DNA of 64,000 bases. It comes from Burkholderia multivorans ATCC BAA-247 (GTDB lineage Bacteria > Pseudomonadota > Gammaproteobacteria > Burkholderiales > Burkholderiaceae). The notes under the pieces are model-generated. The model was not told the DNA's origin. It worked only from the letters and a program-made list of their open reading frames with translations, and ran no database searches. A program made the position numbers and the translations under genes. This document shows positions 42,768 to 51,782 of the stretch, one piece after another. Within the stretch, counting starts at the first letter, position 1. Each line of letters begins with the position of its first letter. The stretch is taken from assembly GCF_000959525.1 (NCBI RefSeq), contig NZ_CP009832.1, positions 992,001-1,056,000 of the forward strand. Reading direction: 5' to 3'.

Positions 42768-42807
42768 GGGGCATGCCATCGCCCCCGCAGGGGGAGGTGC
42801 ATGCCCC
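42768..42807 (+). terminator. Long intergenic hairpin upstream of the helicase gene
   Basis: Outer arms GGGGCATGC (42768-42776) and GCATGCCCC (42799-42807) with an inner CCCCC/GGGGG stem (42782-42794), making a very stable structure 20 bases before the ATG. TTGGAG follows it as ribosome-binding site. Confidence 0.72.
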
Positions 42808-42827
42808 ATCTTCTTTGGAGCATCACC

Positions 42828-45110
42828 ATGTCCCTCGATACCGACGTTGTTCCCGCCGCCGATGGCACGCCCGTCCAGGGCGACCTGCTCGAAGCGGCCG
42901 CTTCTCCCTTGGCCTTGAGCCTTCAGGATTTCGTCGCCGAGTTCGGCGACGAGCTACTGGATTCGCTCAACCGCGCCAATCCACCCGTCTACACCGGCCA
43001 AGCCCGGCCGCATCGCCAGCTCGTGCTGGCCAGTCTCAAGCGCAAGCTGTTCCAGGCGCAGGCCGAAGTGGTGCATGCCGTCACCGAACTGCTGGCCGAT
43101 CGTAGCGAACGCGCCGCGATCGTCAATGGCGAGATGGGCTGCGGCAAGACCACCGTCGGCATCGCCACGGCCGCCGTGCTGCACGCCGAAGGCTACCGCC
43201 GCACCCTGGTGCTGTCGCCGCCCCACCTGGTCTACAAGTGGCGCCGCGAAATCCAGGAGACGGTGGCCGGTGCCAAGGTCTGGGTGCTCAACGGCCCGGA
43301 CACGCTGGTCAAGCTCATCAAGCTGCGCGAGCAGTTGGGCATGCAGGCGCGTGGCCAGGAGTTCTTCGTGCTCGGGCGCGTGCGGATGCGCATGGGTTTC
43401 CACTGGAAGCCCGTGTTCAACGTGCGGCACACGAAGCACGGCGAAGTCGGCGCATGCCCGGACTGCGGCCAGGTCATCACCAACCTCGACGGCGAGCCGA
43501 TCAACCCGGTCGAACTCGAAGCCGAGGACTACCGCCGCCGGTGCAGCCATTGCGCCGCACCGCTGTGGACGCTGATGCGACCGCGGAGCCTTTCCGCCAA
43601 CGACCAGTCCACGGCCGTCTTCAAAGCCTTGCAGCGCATCCCGACCATCGGGGAAGTCACCGCGCAGAAGCTGATGCGCAAGTTCGGCGACTCCTTCCTG
43701 GCGTCGATGCTCGGCGACAACATCCACGAGTTCATCAACCTCATGGATGGCAACGGCGAGCTGGTCTTCTCGGATCGTCAGGCGCACCGCATGGAGCGGG
43801 CGATGGCGAACATGGAGTTCGGCTTCGGCGAGGGCGGCTACCAGCCGTCCGAGTTCATCAAGCGCTACCTGCCGCAAGGCGCGTTCGACCTGCTCATCGC
43901 CGACGAGGCGCACGAGTACAAGAACGGCGGCAGTGCCCAGGGCCAGGCCATGGGCGTGCTCGCAGCGAAGGCGCGCAAGACCTTGCTGCTCACCGGCACG
44001 CTGATGGGCGGCTACGGCGACGACCTGTTCCACCTGCTGTTCCGAGCCCTGCCGGGGCGAATGATCGAAGACGGCTACCGCCTGACCAAGAGCGGCAGCA
44101 TGACCTCGGCCGCGATGGCGTTCATGCGCGATCACGGTGTCCTCAAGGACATCTATTCCGAGAGCACCGGCACGGCGCACAAGACGGCCAAGGGCAACAA
44201 GGTCTCGGTGCGCACGGTCAAGGCGCCGGGCTTCGGCCCGAAAGGCGTACTGCGTTGCGTGCTGCCGTTCACGGTCTTCCTCAAGTTGAAGGACATCGGC
44301 GGCAATGTGCTGCCGCCCTACGACGAGGAGTTCCGCGAGGTGGCGATGGACACGGTGCAGGCCGCGGCCTATCGCGATCTCTCGGGTCGGCTGACCACAG
44401 CGCTGAAACAGGCGCTGGCGAAGCGCGACACGACGCTGCTCGGTGTGGTCCTCAACGTGCTGCTGGCCTGGCCGGATTGCTGCTTCCGGTCGGAGACGGT
44501 GGTGCACCCGCGCACGCGCCAGACCTTGGCCTTCGTTCCGGCTCAGTTCAACGAGCTGGAGGTGATGCCCAAGGAGCGCGAGCTGATCGAGATCTGCAAG
44601 CAGGAGAAGGCTGCGGGTCGCAAGACGCTGGTCTATTCGGTCTACACCGGCACGCGCGACACCACGTCGCGTTTGAAGGTGCTGCTGGAGCAGGAAGGCT
44701 TCAAGGTGGCGGTGCTGCGCGCGAGCGTGGATGCCTCCCGCCGCGAGGACTGGATCGCCGAGCAGTTGGACCGCGGCATCGACGTGCTGGTCACGAACCC
44801 GGAGTTGGTCAAGACGGGTCTCGACCTGTTGGAGTTTCCAACGATCGTGTTCATGCAGTCGGGCTACAACGTCTACAGCCTGCAGCAGGCGGCCCGGCGC
44901 TCATGGCGCATCGGCCAGAAGCAGCCGGTTCGCGTGATCTACCTCGGCTACGCGGCTTCCTCGCAGATGACCTGCCTGGGGCTGATGGCACGGAAGATCA
45001 TGGTCTCGCAGAGCACGTCGGGAGACGTGCCCGAATCGGGATTGGACGTGCTGAACCAGGACGGTGATTCCGTCGAGGTGGCACTGGCCCGGCAGCTCAT
45101 CGCGGCCTGA
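42828..45110 (+). CDS. SF2 helicase (SNF2/DEAH-like) of ICE type
   Basis: A 760-residue superfamily-2 helicase. Walker A is NGEMGCGKTTVGIA near residue 100, motif Ia LVLSPPHLVYKWRREI, motif II DEAHEYKNGG near 354, and motif III LLTGTLMGGYGDD. The C-terminal RecA domain (about 580-720) ends in NVYSLQQAARRSWRIGQKQPV, a motif VI typical of SNF2/RapA-type enzymes. An insertion at 205-245 has two CxxC pairs (CPDCGQ, CSHCAA), a likely zinc site. Substrate and role are unknown; the neighbouring methyltransferase-like gene makes a DNA-defence or anti-defence role worth considering. Confidence 0.85.
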   Translation: MSLDTDVVPAADGTPVQGDLLEAAASPLALSLQDFVAEFGDELLDSLNRANPPVYTGQARPHRQLVLASLKRKLFQAQAEVVHAVTELLADRSERAAIVNGEMGCGKTTVGIATAAVLHAEGYRRTLVLSPPHLVYKWRREIQETVAGAKVWVLNGPDTLVKLIKLREQLGMQARGQEFFVLGRVRMRMGFHWKPVFNVRHTKHGEVGACPDCGQVITNLDGEPINPVELEAEDYRRRCSHCAAPLWTLMRPRSLSANDQSTAVFKALQRIPTIGEVTAQKLMRKFGDSFLASMLGDNIHEFINLMDGNGELVFSDRQAHRMERAMANMEFGFGEGGYQPSEFIKRYLPQGAFDLLIADEAHEYKNGGSAQGQAMGVLAAKARKTLLLTGTLMGGYGDDLFHLLFRALPGRMIEDGYRLTKSGSMTSAAMAFMRDHGVLKDIYSESTGTAHKTAKGNKVSVRTVKAPGFGPKGVLRCVLPFTVFLKLKDIGGNVLPPYDEEFREVAMDTVQAAAYRDLSGRLTTALKQALAKRDTTLLGVVLNVLLAWPDCCFRSETVVHPRTRQTLAFVPAQFNELEVMPKERELIEICKQEKAAGRKTLVYSVYTGTRDTTSRLKVLLEQEGFKVAVLRASVDASRREDWIAEQLDRGIDVLVTNPELVKTGLDLLEFPTIVFMQSGYNVYSLQQAARRSWRIGQKQPVRVIYLGYAASSQMTCLGLMARKIMVSQSTSGDVPESGLDVLNQDGDSVEVALARQLIAA

Positions 45111-45123
45111 TCCACCCACCCAT

Positions 45124-45158
45124 GCCGGCGGCCCATCGGGTCGCCGGCTTCTTTTTTT
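45124..45158 (+). terminator. Rho-independent terminator after the helicase gene
   Basis: GCCGGCG and CGCCGGC arms separated by eleven bases, followed by TTCTTTTTTT. It closes the accessory region before the conjugation operon begins. Confidence 0.88.
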
Positions 45159-45257
45159 GCCGCGCCATGAATCGGGCGCATGCCAGTTCCCTTTGTTTGC
45201 TGCCCGAAAGCTCTGCGGCGGCGATGGTGAGGGCTCCGTGTTCCAGGGAACTGCACC

Positions 45258-45854
45258 ATGCAATCACTCACCTGCGTCGCCCATCGCCTGGTTGTGCCCG
45301 CCTTGCTCACCGGCTGCGTGCTCATCACCGGCTGCGCCTCCACGGGCGTGGCGAATGCCCCGACGGCCACCGCCATGCCACCGGAGCCGGTCTTGTCGGC
45401 CAGGGTCATCTACCCGGAACCCGAGCCGACCCTGATCCCGGTCGCCCGCTACGGGCGCTACACGCTGGTCGAGCTGGTGCCGGAACCCGCGCAGCGCGAC
45501 CTGACGCGACAGGTGATTGAGGTTTCGATTCCGCCGACCTTCGATGCGAACGTCGGCGATGCCCTGCGGCACGTGCTGCTGCGCACCGGCTACCGGCTCT
45601 GCGACACGACGGAGGCCGCGGCGCTGTACGCGCTGCCGCTGCCGGCGGCGCATCTGCGGCTCGGGCCGCTGTCGCTGCGCGATGCCTTGCTGGCACTCGC
45701 CGGCCCGGCCTGGGAGCTGTCCGTCGATGACGCAGCGCGCGCGGTGTGCTTCACGCGCGTGACGGCAGCGCGCTCCGCTGGCCGCGTCGCCGCCGTCCCC
45801 GCACCCGGCACGACGGAAGCCGAACCCGCGCAACCCCAGGAGGCCCAGCCATGA
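45258..45854 (+). CDS. pilL: PilL-type lipoprotein of the ICE (TIGR03748 family)
   Basis: A 198-residue lipoprotein, first gene of the conjugation operon. The lipobox is LITGC around Cys31 after a hydrophobic signal. The conserved PilL core follows at about 60-160 (VARYGRYTLVELVPEPAQRDLTRQVIEVSIP, VGDALRHVLLRTGYRLC), a secretin-N-like fold in longer PilL proteins. The C-terminal 40 residues are Ala/Pro-rich. Related ICEs carry a separate pilus cluster, not seen here. Its stop overlaps the next ATG. Confidence 0.85.
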   Translation: MQSLTCVAHRLVVPALLTGCVLITGCASTGVANAPTATAMPPEPVLSARVIYPEPEPTLIPVARYGRYTLVELVPEPAQRDLTRQVIEVSIPPTFDANVGDALRHVLLRTGYRLCDTTEAAALYALPLPAAHLRLGPLSLRDALLALAGPAWELSVDDAARAVCFTRVTAARSAGRVAAVPAPGTTEAEPAQPQEAQP

Positions 45855-46495
45855 ACATCCCGCAACTTCCCGCCGAAGGCGCCGACCGCGCGCGCTGGCT
45901 GAAGATCGCAGCGGCCGCCTGCCTGCTGCTCGTGAGCGTGCTGGCCGTGGTCAACAGCGTGGGCCTGTCGCGCCTGGCCGAGCAAAGCCAGGCCAGTGCC
46001 CAGGATGCCCACGTGCAGGCGCTCAACACGCGCGTCGCGGAACTCGAACAGCAGTCCGCAACCTCGAAGAACCAGCCCAAGCCCGTCGCCCAACCGGACT
46101 TCGAGGCCGCCCGCAAGGCGCTCGACGAACGGCTGTCGCAAGTGGAGCAGGCCCAAGCCGCGGACAGCCGTGCCGGCGACCTGCAGGCGCTGCAGGCCCG
46201 CGTGGGCGACATCGAGGCCCGCCTGAAGAAAGCCGCTGCGCCTGCCGCGTCGCCCCGGCGCATCGCCGAGGCGGTCAAGCCCAAGGCGCCGGAGCCGCCG
46301 TTCAGCGTCGCAGGCCTGGAACTGCGCGGCGGCGAGCGCTTCCTGTCGATCGCGGGGCCGGGCGTGGCCGCCGTGCGCGAATTGCGACTGCTGCGCGAAG
46401 GCGATGCCATCGGCGCCTGGCAATTGCAAGTCATCGAGGCGCACGCCGCCGTGTTCCGCGTGGACGGCCAGACGCAGCGCATCGCGCTGCCGTAG
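45851..46495 (+). CDS. Hypothetical membrane-anchored coiled-coil protein
   Basis: A 214-residue protein with one N-terminal transmembrane helix (about 18-38) and a long coiled coil (45-145, heptads in LNTRVAELEQQSA and LQARVGDIEARLKKA). A small beta-rich C-terminal domain follows at 155-214 (FSVAGLELRGGERFLSI). The architecture suggests a periplasmic structural or assembly factor. It sits at this position in many ICEs of the class without a named role. Confidence 0.75.
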   Translation: MNIPQLPAEGADRARWLKIAAAACLLLVSVLAVVNSVGLSRLAEQSQASAQDAHVQALNTRVAELEQQSATSKNQPKPVAQPDFEAARKALDERLSQVEQAQAADSRAGDLQALQARVGDIEARLKKAAAPAASPRRIAEAVKPKAPEPPFSVAGLELRGGERFLSIAGPGVAAVRELRLLREGDAIGAWQLQVIEAHAAVFRVDGQTQRIALP

Positions 46496-46504
46496 GAGCC
46501 GGCC

Positions 46505-47227
46505 ATGAAACCAGCCGCGATCGGTCTTGCCGCCATCCTCACCGTCGTCGCGGGTGCTGCCTCGGCGCAGTCGGCGCCGGTTGCGTCCTCGCGCACGGTT
46601 CCCGCCCAGGTTCAGAACAGCATCGACGCCATGCTGGACGAGCGCCTAGCGCGCGATTGGGGTCTGCGGCTGGAGGAATGGGCGCGCTACCGGCAACTGA
46701 TGCAGGGGCCGCTGGGCGTCTATTCCCCGAACCTCGATCCGCTCACGGCCCTGGGCATCGAGGCGCGCAGCGACGAGGAACGCAACCGCTATGCGGAGCT
46801 GCATGTGCAGGCGGAATCGAAGCGCGTGGGCAAGACGCTGGCCTACCAGCGGGCCTACGACGCCGCCTGGAAGCGGCTCTATCCGGGCCAGCAGCGTGTG
46901 GACATGCCGGGCGCGAAGGCGCCGGGCGCCGGCAACCGGGGTTCGGGCCGGCTGGCGGTTTTCGTGAAGGCCGAGTGTCCGCCGTGCGAGCAGCGCGCGC
47001 GCCAGTTGCAGGCGGCCGGCACAGCCTTCGATCTCTACATGGTCGGCAGCCGCCAGGACGATGCCCGCATCCGCCAGTGGGCGACCCAGGCCGGCATCGA
47101 CGCCGGCCGCGTGCGCGCGCGCACCATCACGCTCAATCACGACGCCGGGCGCTGGCTGTCGCTCGGCCTGCCCGGCGATCTGCCCGCCGTGGTGCGCGAG
47201 GTCAATGGCCAATGGCAGCGGCAGTAG
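46505..47227 (+). CDS. ICE protein PFL_4693 family (TIGR03759), thioredoxin-like
   Basis: A 240-residue exported protein: signal peptide at 1-21 ending ASAQ, a helical N-terminal region (DERLARDWGLRLEEWARYRQLMQGPLG, typical of the family), then a thioredoxin-like C-terminal domain from about 148 with the redox motif ECPPCEQRA. The CPPC pair suggests disulfide exchange in the periplasm. Two further redox proteins are in the region (DsbA at 59239, and a TraW-like protein), consistent with the cysteine-rich TraU-like components. Confidence 0.85.
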   Translation: MKPAAIGLAAILTVVAGAASAQSAPVASSRTVPAQVQNSIDAMLDERLARDWGLRLEEWARYRQLMQGPLGVYSPNLDPLTALGIEARSDEERNRYAELHVQAESKRVGKTLAYQRAYDAAWKRLYPGQQRVDMPGAKAPGAGNRGSGRLAVFVKAECPPCEQRARQLQAAGTAFDLYMVGSRQDDARIRQWATQAGIDAGRVRARTITLNHDAGRWLSLGLPGDLPAVVREVNGQWQRQ

Positions 47228-47796
47228 CGCTCCGTGCCAGCAGTGTCGCACTGGCCCTCGGGCTCTGCGCCTGTGCGAGCTTCGCCCTGGCCCAAGAAGT
47301 GCCGCCTCCCGCCTATCAGCTTGCCGCGCAGCAGGCGGGCGTGCCGTCGCCGGTGCTGTATGCGGTCGCGCTGCAGGAGAGCGGCGCCCGGTTGCGCGGT
47401 CGCCTGATCCCCTGGCCGTGGACGCTCAACGTCGCCGGGCGGGCCGAACGCTACGCCACGCGGGTCGATGCCTGCGCAGGCATCCGCCGGGCGCTCGCCC
47501 GGGCGCCGGCCAACCGCATCGACGCCGGCCTCGGCCAGGTCAACCTCGGCTACCACGCGCAGCGTTACGACCACCCCTGCGACCTGCTCGACCCGTACCG
47601 CAACCTCGCCATCGCCGCGGAAATCCTGCAGGAGCAGCACATGCCGGGCGAGGACTGGCTGGTCGCCATCGGCCGCTACCACCGTCCTGCGGGTGGCGCG
47701 CCCGCCGCCCGCTACCGCCGCAACGTCCACCAGCACCTGACCCGCGTGCTGGGGCCGGGCGCCTCCATTCCCTCAGCCCGGAGCCCCATGCCATGA
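47212..47796 (+). CDS. Lytic transglycosylase (SLT type)
   Basis: A 194-residue exported SLT-fold enzyme that opens the peptidoglycan for the transfer channel. The signal peptide ends near ALAQ (residue 29). The catalytic glutamate lies in VLYAVALQESGA near residue 53, followed by NRIDAGLGQVNLGYH and the NLAIAAEILQEQ segment typical of the VirB1/TraL-like family. The ATG at 47212 overlaps the end of the previous gene by 16 bp; a longer open frame upstream is antisense-like noise. Confidence 0.88.
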   Translation: MAAAVALRASSVALALGLCACASFALAQEVPPPAYQLAAQQAGVPSPVLYAVALQESGARLRGRLIPWPWTLNVAGRAERYATRVDACAGIRRALARAPANRIDAGLGQVNLGYHAQRYDHPCDLLDPYRNLAIAAEILQEQHMPGEDWLVAIGRYHRPAGGAPAARYRRNVHQHLTRVLGPGASIPSARSPMP

Positions 47797-48347
47797 ATCG
47801 CATCCTCCTTGCCGCCGCCGCGGCGATGTTCGCCGCCGTGGCCCACGCGCAGGACCGCAGCGCCGCAAACAAGGCCGTCTCCCCGCCGCTGATCGTGGTC
47901 GAAGACAAGGGCGGCGCCTCCGCGCTGCCGTACTACCGGGCCTTGAACCCGCAGGATGCGCAGCCAGGTCAACCGACGATGCCGCAGCCGGCGCCGCGCA
48001 TCGGTGGCCCTGCGGACGCTGAGGCGGCCATGCTGCCGGTGCGCTCGGCGCGGCTGTCGCCCGGCGACGAGCCGCGCCGCGTGATCCGCGCGCCGGGCCT
48101 GACGCCGCAGTTCTTGGTCGGTGACGACGACCGCTCGCGCGCCTGGCTCAAGCAGCGGCGCGTGGAGCTGCAGGCACAGCGCGCCGTGGGCCTGGTGGTC
48201 AATGTCGCGACGCCCGAGGCACTGGCCGCGCTGCGCCGCCTCGCGCCGGGTCTGGTGCTGTCCCCGGCCTCGGGCGACGACCTGGCACACCGCCTGGGCA
48301 TCAAGCACTACCCGGTGCTGATCACCGCCACCGGCATCGAGCCCTGA
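47793..48347 (+). CDS. ICE protein PFL_4695 family (TIGR03765)
   Basis: A 184-residue exported protein with signal peptide 1-20 (AVAHAQ). The conserved C-terminal half (about 110-184) reads FLVGDDDRSRAWLKQRRVELQAQRAVGLVVNVATPEALAAL and ends KHYPVLITATGIEP. No enzyme motif. It is normally between the transglycosylase and traD, and overlaps the former by four bases. Related to the TraT/'integrating conjugative element' periplasmic group without known activity. Confidence 0.83.
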   Translation: MNRILLAAAAAMFAAVAHAQDRSAANKAVSPPLIVVEDKGGASALPYYRALNPQDAQPGQPTMPQPAPRIGGPADAEAAMLPVRSARLSPGDEPRRVIRAPGLTPQFLVGDDDRSRAWLKQRRVELQAQRAVGLVVNVATPEALAALRRLAPGLVLSPASGDDLAHRLGIKHYPVLITATGIEP

Positions 48348-48375
48348 CGCGGTAGAGCCAGGTGAAGCGCCCACC

Positions 48376-50535
48376 ATGGCCCACTCCCAAGCCGTCGAAG
48401 TCTTGCTGCGGCCAGCGGTGGAGCTTTACACCGTCGCGGTCTGTGCGGGCGCCGCGCTTCTGTGCCTGGTGGCCCCGTGGTCGCTCGCGCTGAGCCCCTT
48501 GCTCGGCCTGGGTAGCGCGCTGGCCTTCCTGACCTTCGGTGCGATCCGCTTCCGGGACGCCTGGGCGATCCTGCGCTACCGGCGCAACATCCGGCGCCTG
48601 CCGCGCTACGTGATGACCAGCCGCGACGTGCCGGTCAGCCAGCAGCGGCTGTTCGTCGGCCGGGGTTTCCGCTGGGACCAGCGCCACACGCACCGGCTGA
48701 TGCAGACCTACCGGCCGGAGTTCCGCCGCTATGTCGAACCGACGGCGATCTACCGGGCGGCCCGGTACTTCGAGGAGCGCCTGGAGTTCGCGCCGTACCC
48801 GCTGTCCAAGCTCGCCAAGGCCCTGGCCTGGGACAGCCCGCTCAACCCGGCGCGGCCTCTGCCGCCGGTGGGCGGCCTGCCGCGCCTGCACGGCATCGAG
48901 CCGCACGAGGTTGACGTCACCCTGCCTTTGGCCGAGCGCGTCGGCCATTCGCTGGTGCTGGGCACCACCCGCGTCGGCAAGACCCGCTTGGCCGAACTGT
49001 TCATCACCCAGGACATCCGCCGCAAGGTGGGCGGCCAGCACGAGGTCGTGATCGTCTTCGACCCCAAGGGCGACACCGATCTGCTCAAGCGCATGTACGT
49101 GGAAGCCAAACGCGCCGGGCGCGAAGGCGAGTTCTACGTCTTCCATTTGGGCTGGCCGGACATCAGCGCCCGCTACAACGCCGTGGGGCGGTTCGGGCGC
49201 ATCAGCGAAGTTGCCACGCGCATCGCGGGCCAGCTCTCCGGTGAAGGCAATTCGGCCGCCTTCAGGGAGTTCGCGTGGAGGTTTGTCAACATCATCGCCC
49301 GTGCTCTGGTCGAGCTGGGGCAGCGGCCCGACTACCTGCTGATCCAGCGCCACGTCATCAACATCGATGCGCTGTTCATCGAGTACGCCCAGCACTACTT
49401 CGCCAGGAGCGAGCCGAAAGCCTGGGAGGTCATCGTCCAGCTCGAAGCCAAGCTGAACGACAAGAACATCCCGCGCAACATGATCGGGCGGGAGAAGCGC
49501 GTCGTCGCGCTGGAGCAGTACCTGTCGCAGGTGCGCATCTACGACCCGGTGCTCGACGGCCTGCGCAGCGCGGTGCGCTACGACCGGACGTACTTCGACA
49601 AGATCGTCGCATCGCTCCTGCCGCTGCTGGAGAAGCTGACCACCGGCAAGATCGCGCAGTTGCTGGCGCCGAACTACTCGGACCTGGGCGACCCGCGGCC
49701 GATCTTCGACTGGATGCAGATCATCAGGAAGCGGGCCGTGGTCTATGTCGGGCTCGATGCGCTGTCGGATGCCGAAGTGGCGGCCGCTGTCGGCAACTCG
49801 ATGTTCTCCGATCTCGTCTCCGTCGCCGGCCACATCTACAAGTTCGGCATCGACGATGGTCTGCCGGGCGCGTCGGCCGGCATGAAGGTGCCAATCAACG
49901 TGCACGCGGATGAGTTCAACGAACTGATGGGCGACGAGTTCATCCCGATGGTCAACAAGGGCGGCGGCGCCGGGGTGCAGGTCACGGCCTATACGCAGAC
50001 CATGAGCGACATTGAGGCCCGCATCGGCAGTCGCGCCAAGGCCGGCCAGGTCATCGGGAACTTCAACAACCTGTTCATGCTGCGCGTGCGCGAAACCATC
50101 ACGGCCGAGCTGCTGACACGCCAACTTCCCCAGGTGGAGGTCTACACCACCTCCCTGGTCAGCGGCGCCACCGACAGTTCCGATCCTTCCGGCAACACCG
50201 CTTTCACCTCCAACACCCAGGATCGCGTCACCAGTACCAGCGTGCCGCTGATCGAGCCGGCGCACGTCGTCGGCCTGCCCAAGGGGCAGTGCTTCGCGCT
50301 GATCGAGGGCGGCCACCTGTGGAAGGTACGCATGCCCTTGCCGGCGCCCGACCCCGACGAGGCCATGCCGAAGGATCTGCAGGAGCTGGCCGGCTACATG
50401 CGGCAGCACTACGTCGAGGCCGGCGACTGGTGGGACGGCAAGGGCATTCCCGGCCTGCAGGATCAGGCGCTGCCCGACGATCTGCTGGCGGACTTCAAGC
50501 AGATGGCGAGCGTGGATGAAGGGGCCGCGGCATGA
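48376..50535 (+). CDS. traD: Type IV coupling protein TraD
   Basis: A 719-residue conjugative coupling ATPase that delivers the relaxase-DNA complex to the transfer channel. Two N-terminal transmembrane helices lie at about 18-60. The nucleotide-binding domain has Walker A GTTRVGKTRLAE near residue 195 and Walker B VVIVFDPKGDTD near 222; a second conserved region NVHADEFNELMGDEF is near 515. It overlaps the next gene by four bases. The relaxase gene is not in the window. Confidence 0.93.
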   Translation: MAHSQAVEVLLRPAVELYTVAVCAGAALLCLVAPWSLALSPLLGLGSALAFLTFGAIRFRDAWAILRYRRNIRRLPRYVMTSRDVPVSQQRLFVGRGFRWDQRHTHRLMQTYRPEFRRYVEPTAIYRAARYFEERLEFAPYPLSKLAKALAWDSPLNPARPLPPVGGLPRLHGIEPHEVDVTLPLAERVGHSLVLGTTRVGKTRLAELFITQDIRRKVGGQHEVVIVFDPKGDTDLLKRMYVEAKRAGREGEFYVFHLGWPDISARYNAVGRFGRISEVATRIAGQLSGEGNSAAFREFAWRFVNIIARALVELGQRPDYLLIQRHVINIDALFIEYAQHYFARSEPKAWEVIVQLEAKLNDKNIPRNMIGREKRVVALEQYLSQVRIYDPVLDGLRSAVRYDRTYFDKIVASLLPLLEKLTTGKIAQLLAPNYSDLGDPRPIFDWMQIIRKRAVVYVGLDALSDAEVAAAVGNSMFSDLVSVAGHIYKFGIDDGLPGASAGMKVPINVHADEFNELMGDEFIPMVNKGGGAGVQVTAYTQTMSDIEARIGSRAKAGQVIGNFNNLFMLRVRETITAELLTRQLPQVEVYTTSLVSGATDSSDPSGNTAFTSNTQDRVTSTSVPLIEPAHVVGLPKGQCFALIEGGHLWKVRMPLPAPDPDEAMPKDLQELAGYMRQHYVEAGDWWDGKGIPGLQDQALPDDLLADFKQMASVDEGAAA

Positions 50536-51281
50536 GCGACCCCGCCGTCGCCGTCCAGCGCCAGCAGGTCCGCCAGCAGGGCCTGATCGCGGGGCTGGTC
50601 ACGCTGCCGTTCCGGCTGTTCGGCGTGCTGTGCGGCTCGCTGATGCTGTGCATCGTGATCGAGTGCGTCGGCATGCACTTCTTCTGGCCCGAGCAGGGCT
50701 GGCGCCATGCGCAGGGCATGCTGAACTACGAGCTGTCGCAGGTCTCGGAGCATTTCACGCGCAGCGTGCTGGTGCAGGAGCCGGGGCGCAGTGCGCGGCA
50801 GCTCGTCGAGTGGGCCTACCAAGGACTGTTCGTGAAGACCGGGCTGCTGGACTGGATACGCGATGCCGCCTCGCAATCCCGTGCCGGCACCCGCAGCCAG
50901 GTGCAGGACTTCCGCTACTACCTTGGACAGGTCTACGTGCATGTGGAGAGCTACCTGATCGCCTCGGCCTACACCGTGTTGGTGTTCCTCGTGCGGCTGC
51001 TGGTGCTGATCCTGATCCTGCCGCTGTTCGTGATGGCTGCTTTCGTCGGCCTGGTCGATGGGCTGGTGCGCAGGGACGTGCGCGGCTTCGGCGCCGGGCG
51101 CGAATCGGGCTTCGTCTACCACCGGGCCAGGGCGAGCCTGATGCCGCTGGCGGTGCTGCCCTGGGTCACGTACCTCGCGCTGCCGGTCAGCGTGCATCCG
51201 CTGCTGATCCTGCTGCCCAGCGCGGCGCTGCTGGGCGTTGCCGTGGCCATCTCCGCGGCCACCTTCAAGAAGTACCTGTAG
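50532..51281 (+). CDS. ICE membrane protein PFL_4697 family (TIGR03747)
   Basis: A 249-residue inner-membrane protein with four or five hydrophobic segments (about 22-48, 135-180, 205-240). The family motif is seen in FWPEQGWRHAQGMLNYELSQV and RREVRGFGAGRESGFVYHRA-like sequence (RRDVRGFGAGRESGFVYHRA). It always follows traD in this ICE class. Function unknown; association with the coupling protein is likely. Confidence 0.88.
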   Translation: MSDPAVAVQRQQVRQQGLIAGLVTLPFRLFGVLCGSLMLCIVIECVGMHFFWPEQGWRHAQGMLNYELSQVSEHFTRSVLVQEPGRSARQLVEWAYQGLFVKTGLLDWIRDAASQSRAGTRSQVQDFRYYLGQVYVHVESYLIASAYTVLVFLVRLLVLILILPLFVMAAFVGLVDGLVRRDVRGFGAGRESGFVYHRARASLMPLAVLPWVTYLALPVSVHPLLILLPSAALLGVAVAISAATFKKYL

Positions 51282-51395
51282 GCGCGTCGTTCCTTGCGCT
51301 GCCGGAAAGCGGTGGCGGGCCGGTTCCGATTGATTGCGGCGCCGGAAGACCGGGCGTTCGAGCATGAGCCATTCGCATCCCCGGAGAACGGCTCG

Positions 51396-51782
51396 ATGGA
51401 AACCTTCCGCAGTCCTGCGCATGTCCGGCGCCACGCCATCGCCGCGCTATTGGCCGCGCTCCTGCTCGCCGCTGCGGGGCTTCAGCCGGCCGTCGCCGCC
51501 GATGCAGCCGACAACGCCGCAGAGCGCGAGATGCTTGCCGCGGTGACGCGCCAGCTCGAACTGCTGGATCGCCTGGCCGAACGCGGAGCGGCCACCGCGC
51601 CGCAGGAACGGTCCCGCTACCACTTCGACTACGCCCGGCTGCGCGCCGACCTGCAACGCATGCGCGCAGGCGTGCGGGACTACCTCGTTCCCCAGCGCGC
51701 GCAGCCGCGCGATCCCGTGCCGCTGGCCGGCGACTACACGCGCAGCGGCACGGCCCCCGACAAGGAGGCGCCGTCGCCATGA
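51396..51782 (+). CDS. RAQPRD-family ICE protein
   Basis: A 128-residue exported protein with signal peptide (about 1-35, ending AVAA). The diagnostic motif RAQPRDP is present near residue 107, after a helical segment (AVTRQLELLDRLAERGAA, YHFDYARLRADLQRMRAGV). Function unknown, conserved at this position. The start was set at METFRS, after GGAGAACG; an upstream open stretch of 102 bp lacks signal features. Its stop overlaps the next ATG. Confidence 0.9.
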   Translation: METFRSPAHVRRHAIAALLAALLLAAAGLQPAVAADAADNAAEREMLAAVTRQLELLDRLAERGAATAPQERSRYHFDYARLRADLQRMRAGVRDYLVPQRAQPRDPVPLAGDYTRSGTAPDKEAPSP

